Positions 46,479-56,881 of a DNA stretch of 64,000 nucleotides are shown piece by piece. Position 1 is the stretch's first letter. Every line of letters starts with the position of its first letter. The stretch comes from Candidatus Methanosphaera massiliense. GTDB lineage: Archaea; Methanobacteriota; Methanobacteria; Methanobacteriales; Methanobacteriaceae. Both the position numbers and the translations under genes were made by a program. The notes under the pieces were generated by a model that made no database searches, had not been told where the DNA came from, and saw only the letters and a program-made list of their open reading frames with translations. Location of the stretch: the NCBI RefSeq assembly GCF_028890305.1, contig NZ_JARBXM010000001.1:1096501-1160500 (forward strand). The letters are read 5' to 3'.

Positions 46479-46818
46479 TCTTCTATAACTTTTTTCAATA
46501 TCTCTTTTTTCCATGTTATTGGGAAATTATAAGCAAGTTTATATAATTAGTACAAATAAAATATTAATATCTAGAACATGAATTAATTTATAATGATAAT
46601 TCATGAATAATAATGTTTTTTGGAAGTAATATATATTTTCACACATGACATCATGAAGAAAAAAGTATTAACAATAAAAAACATATCACAATTAATTCAT
46701 GTTTAATGAATTTTTTTGAGAAAGTAGCTAGTAGTTTGAATATACTTTTTGAAATTTAACTACTTCTATTTTTATTTTTTTAGTTTAAAAAAAATATTAA
46801 ATAAGTGGAGTAAGTAAT
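46479..46818 (+). promoter_or_regulatory. Acd upstream region with 14-bp inverted repeat
   Basis: AACATGAATTAATT (46575-46588) and AATTAATTCATGTT (46690-46703) form a perfect 14-bp inverted repeat about 100 bases apart, upstream of the acetyl-CoA synthetase gene. They may be paired operators. A TATA-like AAAATATTAAATA lies near 46792, close to the ATG at 46819, and TGGAG serves as ribosome site. Confidence 0.45.
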
Positions 46819-48918
46819 ATGAAAGATCTTACTGGATTATTCAATCCAAAGTCTGTGGCCGTAGTAGGCGCATCAAGTCAAGAAGAGAAAGTAGGGTATA
46901 TAATAACAGATAACCTCAAAAAATGTGGTTTTAAAGGAGATATATATCCAATTAACACGAAAGCAGATGGAGAGTTACTAGGATTACCAGCTTACAAATC
47001 AGTCTTGGATATTCCAGGAGACGTTGATTTAGCTGTAATGTCTATACCTGCAAAATTTATGAATTCTGCATTAGAAGAATGTGGACAAAAAGGAATTAAA
47101 AATGTTATTGTAATTACTGCAGGATTTAAAGAAGTAGGCGGAGAAGGAGTAAAACTTGAACAAGAAATGGCAGAAATTGCTAATAAGTATGATATGAATG
47201 TTCAAGGTCCTAACTGTTTAGGAAGTATAGACACTCACACACCTATGAACGCTTCATTTGCTCAAATGATGCCTAAACCAGGTAACATTGCATTTGTATC
47301 CCAGAGTGGAGCAATGACTGTAGCAATCCTTGATTGGAGTATATCCGAGGGAATTGGTTTCAGTAAAGTAGTAAGTTTAGGAAACAAAGTGGATATATCT
47401 GAAATAGATGTGATTGAGCAGTTAGCTGATGATGAAAACACTGATGTAATATTATGTTACCTTGAAGGTATCAGTGATGGGGAAAGATTCCTAGAAGTAA
47501 TGAAAAGAGTAACAAAAATAAAACCTGTAGTAATTCTAAAATCTGGTTCAAGCTCAGCAGGAGCAAGAGCAGTATCCTCACACACAGGTGCACTAGCAGG
47601 AAATGATTCAACCTTCGATGCAGCATTTGAAAACTGTGGAGTAATGAGGGCACGTTCAATGCAAGACTTATTCGATTATGGATCAGCATTCTCAAACTCA
47701 GACCTACCAAAAGGTAAAAGAATAGCAGTAATCACAAATGCTGGTGGTGGGGGAGTACTCACCGCAGATAAAATTGAAGATATAGGCTTAGAATTAGCTG
47801 ATTTATCTGATGAAACAATTGAGAAATTACAGGAAGTAATACCATCAGAGGGAAGTGTACAGAACCCAATAGATGTGTTAGGAGATGCAGCTCCTCAAAG
47901 ATATGAAGATACATTAGACATAGTATTAGCTGAAGATGACATTGACAGTGTAATAATCATGGCATGTCCAACAGCATCATATAAACCACATGAAGTAGGA
48001 GAAGCAATAGTACAGGCTAAGAAAAAATCTGATAAACCAATAATGGTTGTAAACATGGGTGGACCATCATTTGTAGAAGAGAACAAAGTACTAAGAGACA
48101 ATCATATATCTACATTTGTATTCCCAGAAACAGCAGTAAAAGCACTTGGTGCATTAGAAAGATATGAAACAATAAGATCCGAAGATCAAGAATCATGCAT
48201 AGATAAAATCACCGATGTAGACAAAGACAAAGCAGCAAGAATAATAGCAGATGCAAAAGCAAAAGGAAGAGATGCATTACTAGGAAGTGAAGCATACCAA
48301 GTAGCAGATGCATATGGAATATCCGCAGCACCAATAGTACTAGCAACAACAAAAGAAGAAGCTGGAGAAGCTGCAGAACAAATGGGATTCCCAGTAGTAC
48401 TAAAAATTGCATCCGATAAAATATTACACAAAACAGATATTGGTGGAGTAGTAGTAAACGTTACAACAAAAGAAGAAGCAGAACAGACATTTGAAAAAAT
48501 AATGGCTAATGCTAAGAAAGCTCACCCTGACGTTGTACCTGATGGTGTAGAAGTACAGAAAATGATGCCGAACGGTCATGAAGTATTAATAGGAATGTTA
48601 CGTGATGATCAATTTGGTCCAATCATAGGATTTGGTATGGGTGGAGTATACGTAAACCTAATCAATGATGTATGCTTCAAACTTGGTTCCGGTATCAGTG
48701 ATGAAGTAATTGATGACCAAATAAACAGTACTAAAATAAGTAAATTACTCAAAGGATATCGTGGTGAAAAACCTAGTGATATAGATTCAGTTAAAGATAC
48801 ATTAAAACGTGTAACTAAATTAACATTAGACTTCCCAGAAATAAAAGAGTTAGATATTAACCCTGTATTTGTATATGAAGAAGGATCTAGTGCATTAGAT
48901 ATAAAAATTAAATTATAA
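46819..48918 (+). CDS. acd: ADP-forming acetate-CoA ligase, fused alpha and beta domains
   Basis: 699 residues. CoA-binding domain (FNPKSVAVVGASSQEEKVGYIITDNL) at 1-130, Rossmann/ligase domains with VSQSGAMTVAILDW and the SSHTGALAGND loop (His about 255, the phospho-His region), then an ATP-grasp beta domain (about 465-699: AKAKGRDALLGSEAYQVADAYGI, GFPVVLKIASDKILHKTDIGGV, KELDINPVFVYEEG). It interconverts acetyl-CoA + ADP + Pi and acetate + CoA + ATP. In an organism that uses methanol, H2 and acetate, this probably connects acetate with acetyl-CoA. The physiological direction is not shown. Confidence 0.93.
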   Translation: MKDLTGLFNPKSVAVVGASSQEEKVGYIITDNLKKCGFKGDIYPINTKADGELLGLPAYKSVLDIPGDVDLAVMSIPAKFMNSALEECGQKGIKNVIVITAGFKEVGGEGVKLEQEMAEIANKYDMNVQGPNCLGSIDTHTPMNASFAQMMPKPGNIAFVSQSGAMTVAILDWSISEGIGFSKVVSLGNKVDISEIDVIEQLADDENTDVILCYLEGISDGERFLEVMKRVTKIKPVVILKSGSSSAGARAVSSHTGALAGNDSTFDAAFENCGVMRARSMQDLFDYGSAFSNSDLPKGKRIAVITNAGGGGVLTADKIEDIGLELADLSDETIEKLQEVIPSEGSVQNPIDVLGDAAPQRYEDTLDIVLAEDDIDSVIIMACPTASYKPHEVGEAIVQAKKKSDKPIMVVNMGGPSFVEENKVLRDNHISTFVFPETAVKALGALERYETIRSEDQESCIDKITDVDKDKAARIIADAKAKGRDALLGSEAYQVADAYGISAAPIVLATTKEEAGEAAEQMGFPVVLKIASDKILHKTDIGGVVVNVTTKEEAEQTFEKIMANAKKAHPDVVPDGVEVQKMMPNGHEVLIGMLRDDQFGPIIGFGMGGVYVNLINDVCFKLGSGISDEVIDDQINSTKISKLLKGYRGEKPSDIDSVKDTLKRVTKLTLDFPEIKELDINPVFVYEEGSSALDIKIKL

Positions 48919-49099
48919 ACACCACTCCTAACCTTTTTTTATTTTAATAATTATTGTTCCTGATTTTTAACAACTATAATTAATTTTATATTAAAAAAAG
49001 ATAGTATTATTTCTAGTATTAAACTAATTTTATAAAAAAAAGTAACTTTTTTAAAAAAAAAGATTAAAGGGGTAGATTTTCTGGTTTTATTAAAGTCAT

Positions 49100-50650
49100 T
49101 TATCCTGAGTGTCTGTAGATAAATCTTACAAATACGTCAAGATACTTTTTCAATGGTCCTGTTCTGTTTACGATATGTTCTATAAATACAATATCTTCCT
49201 GTTTAATAGCTTTAAGTAATAGTACTACACCTATGTATACTATAGAACCTATAATACCACCAATAATCATTCCAAGAATGGTTTTTGGTATTAGGTACAT
49301 CACTACAATCATAGCAGCTGTAGATATTACAACTTTTGATATGTCCATAAGCGGTGGACGTACCCCTGATATTTTAGCTAATTCTATTGATGTAAGTAAC
49401 ATTAATGATAATGTTCCCAGTGTTGTTGCAAATGCTGCACCAGCTATACCATATCTTGGTGTGAGTATGAAGCTGAATACAATGTTAATAATTGAACCAA
49501 TTACTAATGCATACATTGGAAATTGCGGTTTTCCAAGTCCCTGACACATACTACTTGCAATAAGATATACTGAGAAGAAGAACATTCCTGTTACAAGTAT
49601 CCATAATGCTTCTGCACCCTGTGCATAGGCATTTCCGAATAATAATGACATTATAGGAGCTGCATAGACCATGATAAATGCTGATATTGGTAGTGTTGTT
49701 AGTGTTGTGTATCTGTATGACTGGTGTATGTACATCCTAAGTAATTCTTTATCATTTAAACTATCTGCTTCACTTAATGCCGGTAGTACTGATGTAGATA
49801 CTGAATTTGCTATTATTAAAGGTATTCTTGCTGTTGCACTAGCATTAGTGTATAATCCTGCAAATGCTGCTGGTAGAAATACTCCTATAAAGAAGGTACC
49901 TGTATCATAGATGAATATCTCTGCTATTCCTGATATCACTACTGGTATTGAGAATTTAAATATTGTTGTTAGTATTTCAAATTCTTCCTTTCTTGAAAGT
50001 GTTCTGTATTCATCATTAAGGTACGGGTCAATTATATCTTTCTTATATAAGTAGTATGATCCTAGCAGTGCCATTAAGAATCCTAGTGCTGTACCAAGTA
50101 CTGCTCCTGATGCGTACCATCCTAGTAAAACTAATGATATTGCAAATACTAATGTGAATATCTGTTCTATAAGTTTTGAGTAGAAGATATGTGTCATCTT
50201 ATAGAAGCCCTGGAATACTCCTCTTAATGCTCCAACTATTACACTGAATGGTACGATTACTGACACTAATCTTAGTGGTAGTAATGCTTCTGGTTTATGC
50301 CACATGCCTATTGCTACCGGCTCTGATATTATGTACATTATCACTGCTGCTAATATGGCCATGAATATCATTAATTTCATGGATGTCTTGATGATTTGAT
50401 GTACCATGTCCTTGTCGTCTACAGCTTTGTACTGTGATACATATTTTGCAATTGCAGGTGGTACTCCTCCACTAGCTGCTGTTATCAGTGCATTCTGAAA
50501 TGGCAGGGTTAATCCTACTATACCATATCCAGTGGTTGTTAATAGTCTACTTAAAATAAATCGATATATAAATCCGCCTAGTCTTAGGATTATTGAACCT
50601 AATAATATGATTATACTACCCGATGCTAGTTTAGATTTTTTATCGGTCAA
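49100..50650 (-). CDS. Polysaccharide flippase (MurJ/RfbX-like, MATE superfamily)
   Basis: 516 residues from TTG 50650 behind AGGAGGTAG. About 14 membrane helices. Starts KLASGSIIILLGSIILRLGGFIYRFILSRLLTTTGYGIVGL, the pattern of spore-coat/stage V sporulation B-type lipid-linked oligosaccharide flippases; also TNASATARIPLIIANSVSTSVLPALSEADS. It likely flips a lipid-linked sugar precursor for pseudomurein or a surface polysaccharide. It stands alone between convergent and divergent neighbours. Confidence 0.9.
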   Translation of the reverse strand: MTDKKSKLASGSIIILLGSIILRLGGFIYRFILSRLLTTTGYGIVGLTLPFQNALITAASGGVPPAIAKYVSQYKAVDDKDMVHQIIKTSMKLMIFMAILAAVIMYIISEPVAIGMWHKPEALLPLRLVSVIVPFSVIVGALRGVFQGFYKMTHIFYSKLIEQIFTLVFAISLVLLGWYASGAVLGTALGFLMALLGSYYLYKKDIIDPYLNDEYRTLSRKEEFEILTTIFKFSIPVVISGIAEIFIYDTGTFFIGVFLPAAFAGLYTNASATARIPLIIANSVSTSVLPALSEADSLNDKELLRMYIHQSYRYTTLTTLPISAFIMVYAAPIMSLLFGNAYAQGAEALWILVTGMFFFSVYLIASSMCQGLGKPQFPMYALVIGSIINIVFSFILTPRYGIAGAAFATTLGTLSLMLLTSIELAKISGVRPPLMDISKVVISTAAMIVVMYLIPKTILGMIIGGIIGSIVYIGVVLLLKAIKQEDIVFIEHIVNRTGPLKKYLDVFVRFIYRHSG

Positions 50651-51060
50651 ATATCTACCTCCTATGGTAATGTCCTTAGAAGAATAATGCTATTTTCCAA
50701 AAAATCTCTTTTTATATTTTATTTTTATTAATTTCTTCTAGAATAGACTGTATTAAAATATATATTCTATATTATATGAATATATTTATTGAAATGGAGG
50801 TTAAACAATAATACTTCTAGTGATACTATAATTGTATGGTACAGTAGTTGTGAATTTTTTAAGGAAGTTTACATTTCAGGTAAGAAATGTTTCATGGTAT
50901 AATAATTTTTGTAAATCATTATTAAGATAATATTAAATTAGACTATAATTAAAGGATTAGTTATACTATATGTTTAACACGTGAATTGTATCATTAATAT
51001 AAAATATAAGTAACATAAATGATATACTATATATTTAAATAGGAACAAGGAGGGGTACTA
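50651..51060. other. Divergent gap without a recognisable gene
   Basis: AT-rich region between the flippase (minus) and an unknown gene (plus). It should hold both promoters. A TGGAGG at about 50795 has no useful frame behind it. Confidence 0.4.
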
Positions 51061-51381
51061 TTGACAGATAATGTAGACAGACTAGGAACAAGAATGGTTG
51101 AACTAAACAATGCTCTACAAGACAAGAGAACAAATCCGGATTTTGCATTTGAAGATATTAATTCTGTTGACATGTTAGTGAAAATAATTGTTAACCTAGA
51201 ATCTAATGAAAAGGGAATAGAGGATGGAATATACATATATATCAATGAAGAAGGAGACATTGTAAACGCTGAATATTTTGTAAAAGAACATGGGGAAATT
51301 ACCATCTTTAGTTTTGATGATGCGCAATTAGATCTTATACGTGAATTATTCGGAGATGTCTTCGCAGTAAATGTAGAATAG
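51061..51381 (+). CDS. Unknown small acidic protein
   Basis: 106 residues from TTG 51061, with a strong AAGGAGGGG ribosome site. Acidic, no membrane segment. MTDNVDRLGTRMVELNNALQDK is probably a helix; later DGIYIYINEEGDIVNAEYFVKEHGEITIFSFDDAQLDLIRELFGDVF reads as strand-strand-helix. Not recognised; its closeness to the core genes suggests a conserved Methanobacteriales protein. Confidence 0.65.
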   Translation: MTDNVDRLGTRMVELNNALQDKRTNPDFAFEDINSVDMLVKIIVNLESNEKGIEDGIYIYINEEGDIVNAEYFVKEHGEITIFSFDDAQLDLIRELFGDVFAVNVE

Positions 51382-51556
51382 TAAGGTTTTTATCCTTTAT
51401 GCTTTTATCACCACCCCTTAATTAATTCTATTTTTTTTGGAAATTATCATCTAATTTTATCATGTACTTATATTATTTTATACAAATATTAAACCAAGAG
51501 TATTAACTCCCACATATATGAGATAATTATTATAATTTAATATAGAGATGAAATAA

Positions 51557-52708
51557 ATGGAAATAACATTAAATGAAGTAAAAAGAAGAGAAAAAGGACT
51601 AAAAATAATCAATCAAAAAATAAAAGATGATGGTGTAGATAGTTTAATTGATTTAACAGGATTAGCTGGCGGATTTGACTTAACACCAGAGGACATATCC
51701 TTACTTGAAACATATGCTGGTCCGGCAGTATTTGATGAAAGAATACAGGAACTAGGAAGAGAACACTTAGGCGGAGAAAAAATATTACCATTAAACCGTA
51801 CAACTAGTGGAATAGTAGGTATGATAATAGCACTAGTAAAACCAGGAACAAAAATAGTACATTACCTGGCAAAAAAACCGGGACATCCATCAATACCAAG
51901 AACAGCAAAACTAGTTGGGGCAGATTATGTTGAATACACTAATCTAGATGACTTTAAAATTGATGATAACACATCCCTTGTAGTAATAACTGGTACAACA
52001 ATGGATTTAGAGGTAATAAGTGTAGATGACTTTAAAACAGTTATAGACCAGGCAAAAGCAAAGAATATTCCAGTATTCGTGGATGATGCATCTGGTGCTA
52101 GAATTAGAAGAGCAGTATATGACCAGCCAAGAGCTATAGATTTAGGTGCAGACCTCTCAGTTACCAGTACTGATAAATTAATGGAAGGTCCTCGTGGCGG
52201 ATTAATGGCTGGAAGCACTGAGTTAATTGATCAAATAAAATTAGTTGTCAACCAGTATGGATTAGAAGGACAGGCACCACTAGTAGCTGGTATGATTAAA
52301 GGATTAGAGAAATATTCACCAGACAGAATTAAAGAAGCATTCAAACAAAAAGATGAATTATACCAGAAATTACAGGATAAAGGACTAAATCCACAGACAA
52401 CACCAACCGGGTTCATGTTTAAGGAAGATGAAATTAAGAATGAGGTAGATAAGAGAACTTCCACTGGTGATGTTAGTGCTGATGTTGTAGCTACAGTATA
52501 TTCAATGTTATTAATTGATAATTATAATATTATAACAATACCAGCTGTGGGAATGCCTGGTGCATCCAAGACTGTTCGTATAGACTGGTCTGCTAAGGAT
52601 TCCGAGAAATTAAGCATGGATGAACTTGTTGATGCTATTGTTGATACTTTTGATAAGGTTGCAAGTGTATTTAGCAGTGACAGTGTAGAACAGGTATTAT
52701 ATGAATAA
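51557..52708 (+). CDS. PLP-dependent enzyme of the MJ0158 (SelA-like) family
   Basis: 383 residues, fold-type I. It resembles bacterial selenocysteine synthase in layout: LPLNRTTSGIVGMIIALVKPGTKIVHYLAKKPGHPSIPR, VFVDDASGARIR (Asp for the cofactor), LSVTSTDKLMEGPRGGLMAGS with the PLP-binding Lys, and a C-terminal GMPGASKTVRIDWSAKD. Archaeal MJ0158-type proteins do not make selenocysteine, and their substrate is unsettled. A single gene with its own promoter region. Confidence 0.88.
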   Translation: MEITLNEVKRREKGLKIINQKIKDDGVDSLIDLTGLAGGFDLTPEDISLLETYAGPAVFDERIQELGREHLGGEKILPLNRTTSGIVGMIIALVKPGTKIVHYLAKKPGHPSIPRTAKLVGADYVEYTNLDDFKIDDNTSLVVITGTTMDLEVISVDDFKTVIDQAKAKNIPVFVDDASGARIRRAVYDQPRAIDLGADLSVTSTDKLMEGPRGGLMAGSTELIDQIKLVVNQYGLEGQAPLVAGMIKGLEKYSPDRIKEAFKQKDELYQKLQDKGLNPQTTPTGFMFKEDEIKNEVDKRTSTGDVSADVVATVYSMLLIDNYNIITIPAVGMPGASKTVRIDWSAKDSEKLSMDELVDAIVDTFDKVASVFSSDSVEQVLYE

Positions 52709-52825
52709 TATTTTTTTCATGGAAAACATTTAGTATAATGGTTTCCACTCTCTTTTTTTTAATTCTTTTTTTAAGTAAAATTTTTTAAGAAATAGTAAAA
52801 GGGGGAGAATTTTATAATTCTTTTT

Positions 52826-53791
52826 CTAGTTATCCAATATTTTTACTTCGCCGGATGTTATTTTTTCTAATGATCCATCTTCCAGTTCTACAATTAATGC
52901 ACCATTATTATCAATTCCCACTGCATCAGCAAATATAGCTTTTCCATGTTTATATACTTTCACATGGTGTCCGGCTGTTGATGATAATCTTCTCCATTCA
53001 GCGACTATATGTTTGAAGTTACCGTTCTTGAATTCTTCATACAAATCTTCAAAGATTTTGAAGAATACTCTTAATATATCAGCTCTATTATATTCAACAT
53101 GATATTCTTCTTTAACAGAGGTTGCTTTATCCCGTAGGCTCTTTGGAATATCAGATTCATTAATATTTACATCTATACCAACACCAACAAGAACTGCTTT
53201 TAGTTTATCATAATCAGCAACAGCCTCTGTTAGTATACCACAAATTTTCTTCTTACCAATTAATATGTCATTTGGCCATTTGATTCCCACATTTAGATTA
53301 AATTCATCATGTAATGTTTCTGCAATTGCTACACCTGTTACAATGGTAAGTTTTGATGCCTCTTCTAGTGAAACATCAGGCTTAAGTATCATTGTCATAT
53401 ATACTCCACCCTCAGGTGACACCCAGCCATCATGTTTACGTGTTCTTCCAGCTGTCTGCTTTGTTGCTATAACAATTGTTCCATCTTTAACATCCTGTTC
53501 CACAAATTTCTTTGCTGTATTATTAGTAGATTCCACTTCTTCATAGAAATGAATTGTATGACCAATGTATTTTGTTTTCAGTCCTCTTGATACTTCAAAT
53601 GGTTCTACAATGTCAGGTATACCCTTTAATTTGTAACCCTTATCCTTGTCATATGCTATCTTATAACCTTTATCTTTCAGGCTCTGTAAATTTTGTCTTA
53701 ATTTATCATGGGTAATATCTATTTTTTTTAATAATTCAGTTTCTGTTATATATTCATCTTCCATATTTTTCAAAATATTTTTTCTTATCAT
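52826..53791 (-). CDS. birA: Biotin-protein ligase with N-terminal HTH (BirA)
   Basis: 321 residues from ATG 53791 (MIRKNILKNMEDEYITETEL); a longer frame to 53803 is possible. HTH at 1-65 (ETELLKKIDITHDKLRQNLQSLKDKGYKIAYDKDKGYKL). Catalytic domain with QTAGRTRKHDGWVSPEGG (biotinyl-AMP loop, the GRGRRG equivalent), GIKWPNDILIGKKKICGILTEA and a C-terminal SH3-like part. It activates biotin and attaches it to carboxylase subunits. It is divergent from pycA, its functional target pathway. The HTH and the nearby palindrome suggest it also represses. Confidence 0.94.
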   Translation of the reverse strand: MIRKNILKNMEDEYITETELLKKIDITHDKLRQNLQSLKDKGYKIAYDKDKGYKLKGIPDIVEPFEVSRGLKTKYIGHTIHFYEEVESTNNTAKKFVEQDVKDGTIVIATKQTAGRTRKHDGWVSPEGGVYMTMILKPDVSLEEASKLTIVTGVAIAETLHDEFNLNVGIKWPNDILIGKKKICGILTEAVADYDKLKAVLVGVGIDVNINESDIPKSLRDKATSVKEEYHVEYNRADILRVFFKIFEDLYEEFKNGNFKHIVAEWRRLSSTAGHHVKVYKHGKAIFADAVGIDNNGALIVELEDGSLEKITSGEVKILDN

Positions 53792-53825
53792 CTTAAAACC
53801 CAAATAATATCAATAAATATAAACA

Positions 53826-53842
53826 ATATTACAATGTAATAT
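53826..53842. promoter_or_regulatory. Palindrome ATATTACAATGTAATAT upstream of birA
   Basis: Perfect 8-bp arms around one central base, 35-51 bases before the birA start, over the expected TATA region. A plausible self-operator for the HTH of BirA. The remaining divergent gap to pycA (53843-54182) is AT-rich and ends with GGGGTAATTAACAAA before the pycA ATG. Confidence 0.5.
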
Positions 53843-54182
53843 CAAGTGATTTTATTATATATTATTATACTATTTATATTATATTAATTCTCTTTTTATA
53901 TTAAAAATGAAATCAGTCAAGAAATCCTGTTAAAAGGGATATAAAGTATTATAAACATGATTTATTGATAAATAAATAATTAGGCCTCTTATAAGTCATA
54001 TCTTAAAAGTGATGTAACAATAACATAACATACTATTATGACAGTACTAAACCGAATCATTAAATTTTAGAAAATTGTATATTAGTTAATAAATATAATA
54101 TAATAAAGATACTAGGGTAATGAAAGAAAATCATTAAAACCATAATAAACGAATACAAACTAATAAAGGGGTAATTAACAAA

Positions 54183-55688
54183 ATGTTTGATAAAATATTA
54201 ATTGCAAACCGTGGTGAAATAGCAATACGTGTCATGAGAGCATGTAAAGAGCTAGACATACAATCAGTTGCTATACATTCAGACGTCGATTCACAGGCAT
54301 TATTCACAAAATATGCAGATGAATCAGTATCACTAAACACAGACATTCTAACACAATCATACCTAGATATAGATAAAATAATAGACATAGCTCTAGACAC
54401 AGGCGCAGATGCAATTCACCCAGGATACGGTTTTCTCTCTGAAAATCCGGAACTAGGAAGAAAATGTAAAGAAAACAATATAACCCTAATAGGACCAAAT
54501 GAAAATGCAATCAGAACAATGGGGGATAAAATCACATCAAAACAGTTAATGGTAAAAAAAGGTGTGCCAACAGTTCCTGGAGATAAAGAAGAAATTACAG
54601 ATATCGAAGAAGCAAAGAAAAGAGCAAGAGAAATTGGATACCCAGTAATTATTAAATCATCCGCAGGAGGTGGAGGAATAGGTATGAGAGTAGTCTACGA
54701 GGATGATGAATTAACTCGTGCAATAGAATCTACTCAAAACCTGGCAAAAGCAACCTTTGGTGACGGTACAGTATACCTTGAAAAATACATAGAAAAACCA
54801 AGACACATAGAATTCCAGGTACTAGGAGATAATCACGGAAACACAATACACGTCTGTGACCGTGAATGCTCAATACAGAGAAGACACCAGAAACTGATAG
54901 AGGAAGCACCTTCACCAATCATGACTGAGGAACTCAGAGAAAGAATGGGAGAATCTGCAATAAGAGCAGCTAAAAGTGTAGATTATAATAGTGCAGGAAC
55001 AGTTGAATTCATGTATTCCAATGGTGAATACTACTTCCTGGAAATGAACACAAGAATACAGGTAGAACACCCGATAACAGAGGCAATCACAGGAGTAGAC
55101 CTTGTAAAACAACAGATAAAGGTAGCTGCTGGAGAAAAATTAGACTATTCTCAGGATGATATTCAGGTAAATGGTCATGCTATTGAATGTCGTATTAATG
55201 CAGAAAACCCATTAAAGGATTTTAAACCAAACCCTGGTAAAATTGTTGGATACAGATCACCTGGAGGAATAGGTGTAAGGATGGATAGTGGTGTATACAC
55301 CGGTTATACAATTCCATCAATATATGATTCAATGATTGCAAAACTAATTGTACATGGAAATGACCGTAATGAAGCAATAGCACGTATGACAAGAGCATTA
55401 AACGAGTTTATTGTTGTCGGAGTAAATACAACAATACCCTTCCATAAGGCATTAATGAAGAATGAGAACTTCAGACAGGCTAACCTTGATACTAATTTCA
55501 TCATGGATAATAAACAGGATTTAATCACAGAAATTGAACGTGTTATGAAGGAAGATGAGAAAAGAGTTTTACAATTAAAATCCACATTCCTTCCATCAAA
55601 GAAAGTTGCTGCAATATCTACTAGTGTAAATACTTACATGAATAGAATAATTGAAGACCAGAAGAAAAAGTCTAGAGATATGAGATAA
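54183..55688 (+). CDS. pycA: Pyruvate carboxylase subunit A (biotin carboxylase)
   Basis: 501 residues. Biotin carboxylase N domain (MFDKILIANRGEIAIRVMRACKELDIQSVAIHSDVD), ATP-grasp (KSSAGGGGIGMRVVYEDDEL; EKPRHIEFQVLGDNHGN; EMNTRIQVEHPITEAITG about 285-305) and C-terminal domain (HAIECRINAENPLKDFKPNPGKI). With a separate PycB it makes oxaloacetate from pyruvate for the incomplete reductive TCA pathway. PycB is not in this window. The BirA beside it biotinylates PycB. Confidence 0.95.
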   Translation: MFDKILIANRGEIAIRVMRACKELDIQSVAIHSDVDSQALFTKYADESVSLNTDILTQSYLDIDKIIDIALDTGADAIHPGYGFLSENPELGRKCKENNITLIGPNENAIRTMGDKITSKQLMVKKGVPTVPGDKEEITDIEEAKKRAREIGYPVIIKSSAGGGGIGMRVVYEDDELTRAIESTQNLAKATFGDGTVYLEKYIEKPRHIEFQVLGDNHGNTIHVCDRECSIQRRHQKLIEEAPSPIMTEELRERMGESAIRAAKSVDYNSAGTVEFMYSNGEYYFLEMNTRIQVEHPITEAITGVDLVKQQIKVAAGEKLDYSQDDIQVNGHAIECRINAENPLKDFKPNPGKIVGYRSPGGIGVRMDSGVYTGYTIPSIYDSMIAKLIVHGNDRNEAIARMTRALNEFIVVGVNTTIPFHKALMKNENFRQANLDTNFIMDNKQDLITEIERVMKEDEKRVLQLKSTFLPSKKVAAISTSVNTYMNRIIEDQKKKSRDMR

Positions 55689-55957
55689 TTTTCATGTACT
55701 CCTTTCTTTTTGATATTTTTTTCAATTAAAGTATAATATTTAAGTATTGTATGAAAAAATACTACAAATAATACTCATTACTTAAATACTTTATTGAAAT
55801 TATCATGATTTCATATTAATCTTTGAAAAATAATTCATAACCCATAAGCTATACTAATACTCTTTTTCTACCCTATATAATAGGTAAGTTTATATATAGT
55901 TAAAAAGTAATATATAAAATAGTATTCCAACTATAGAATACTTCCTAAAACTTTTAT

Positions 55958-56800
55958 ATGTTTTCAGACAAAAATTTCTTTATGGAAAAATTGTCAATAT
56001 TCGTGCCAAATAGTTATTTGGCCGAATCAAAAGATTCAAAAATTAGAACATATAAAGTTGGATTAATTGGAAGATATGCTGCTCTATTTAGGGCTAATAA
56101 CATAGTTATTTATAATGATAATTCAGACGGAGGTAGTAGGGATGATGCTCTCTATATGAAAACTATCCTAGAATACATGGATACACCTCAATACTTGCGT
56201 AAACAAGTATTTCCGATTACACCGGAGCTGAAAAACGTAGGAATACTCCCACCACTTAGGACACCACATCATCCAGCAACTGATGACGCCCAAGTTGGTG
56301 ACTTCAGACAAGGATTAACAAAAAAACGTGTCAGAAAAGGCACAATGGTCGATATTGGTGTAGGCCGCCTTGCCTTATGTAAGGAGAAACTAAGTGTAAA
56401 TAAAGTACTAAGTTTTCGTATTGAAAAATTTGGTAAGGAAATTTTAATAGAACCTGATGAACCTACCAATGTTTATTGGGGATATAATACAATTACTAGT
56501 GACAGTAACCTCTATGACAGCATAACCATGATGAAAGATAAACCGGATCTGGTTATTGGTACATCAAAATATGCTCCTAACATTACTTCTATTCTCGATG
56601 AGGTTCAGACAAGTATAACACAAGCAAATCATGTTGCAATTCTTTTCGGAGGACCATACTCTGGAATCAACACCATGATTAATGAACGTAAATTAGATTA
56701 TGTGATTAACACTGTTCCTAAACAGGGTACTGAAACCGTTAGGACAGAGGAAGCTTTAATTAGTACATTAGCAATATTAAACATCTTACTGAACAAGTAG
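55958..56800 (+). CDS. SPOUT-class RNA methyltransferase (PF02598/DUF171)
   Basis: 280 residues; an in-frame ATG at 55982 (MEKLSIFVPNSYL) is an equally good start, as no ribosome site precedes either. Family text: SIFVPNSYLAESKDSKIRTYKVGLIGRYAALFRANNIVIYND, YLRKQVFPITPELKNVGILPPLRTPHHP and VAILFGGPYSGINTM (SAM-binding knot, C-terminal). Archaeal relatives lie next to uL3 and are linked to rRNA methylation. Here it is 81 bp before uL3. Confidence 0.88.
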   Translation: MFSDKNFFMEKLSIFVPNSYLAESKDSKIRTYKVGLIGRYAALFRANNIVIYNDNSDGGSRDDALYMKTILEYMDTPQYLRKQVFPITPELKNVGILPPLRTPHHPATDDAQVGDFRQGLTKKRVRKGTMVDIGVGRLALCKEKLSVNKVLSFRIEKFGKEILIEPDEPTNVYWGYNTITSDSNLYDSITMMKDKPDLVIGTSKYAPNITSILDEVQTSITQANHVAILFGGPYSGINTMINERKLDYVINTVPKQGTETVRTEEALISTLAILNILLNK

Positions 56801-56881
56801 TATTTTATTTAAAACAAAAAAAAATTCATATAAATAACGAAAATTAATACAAATTATAAAATTAACTAAGGAGAAAATAAC

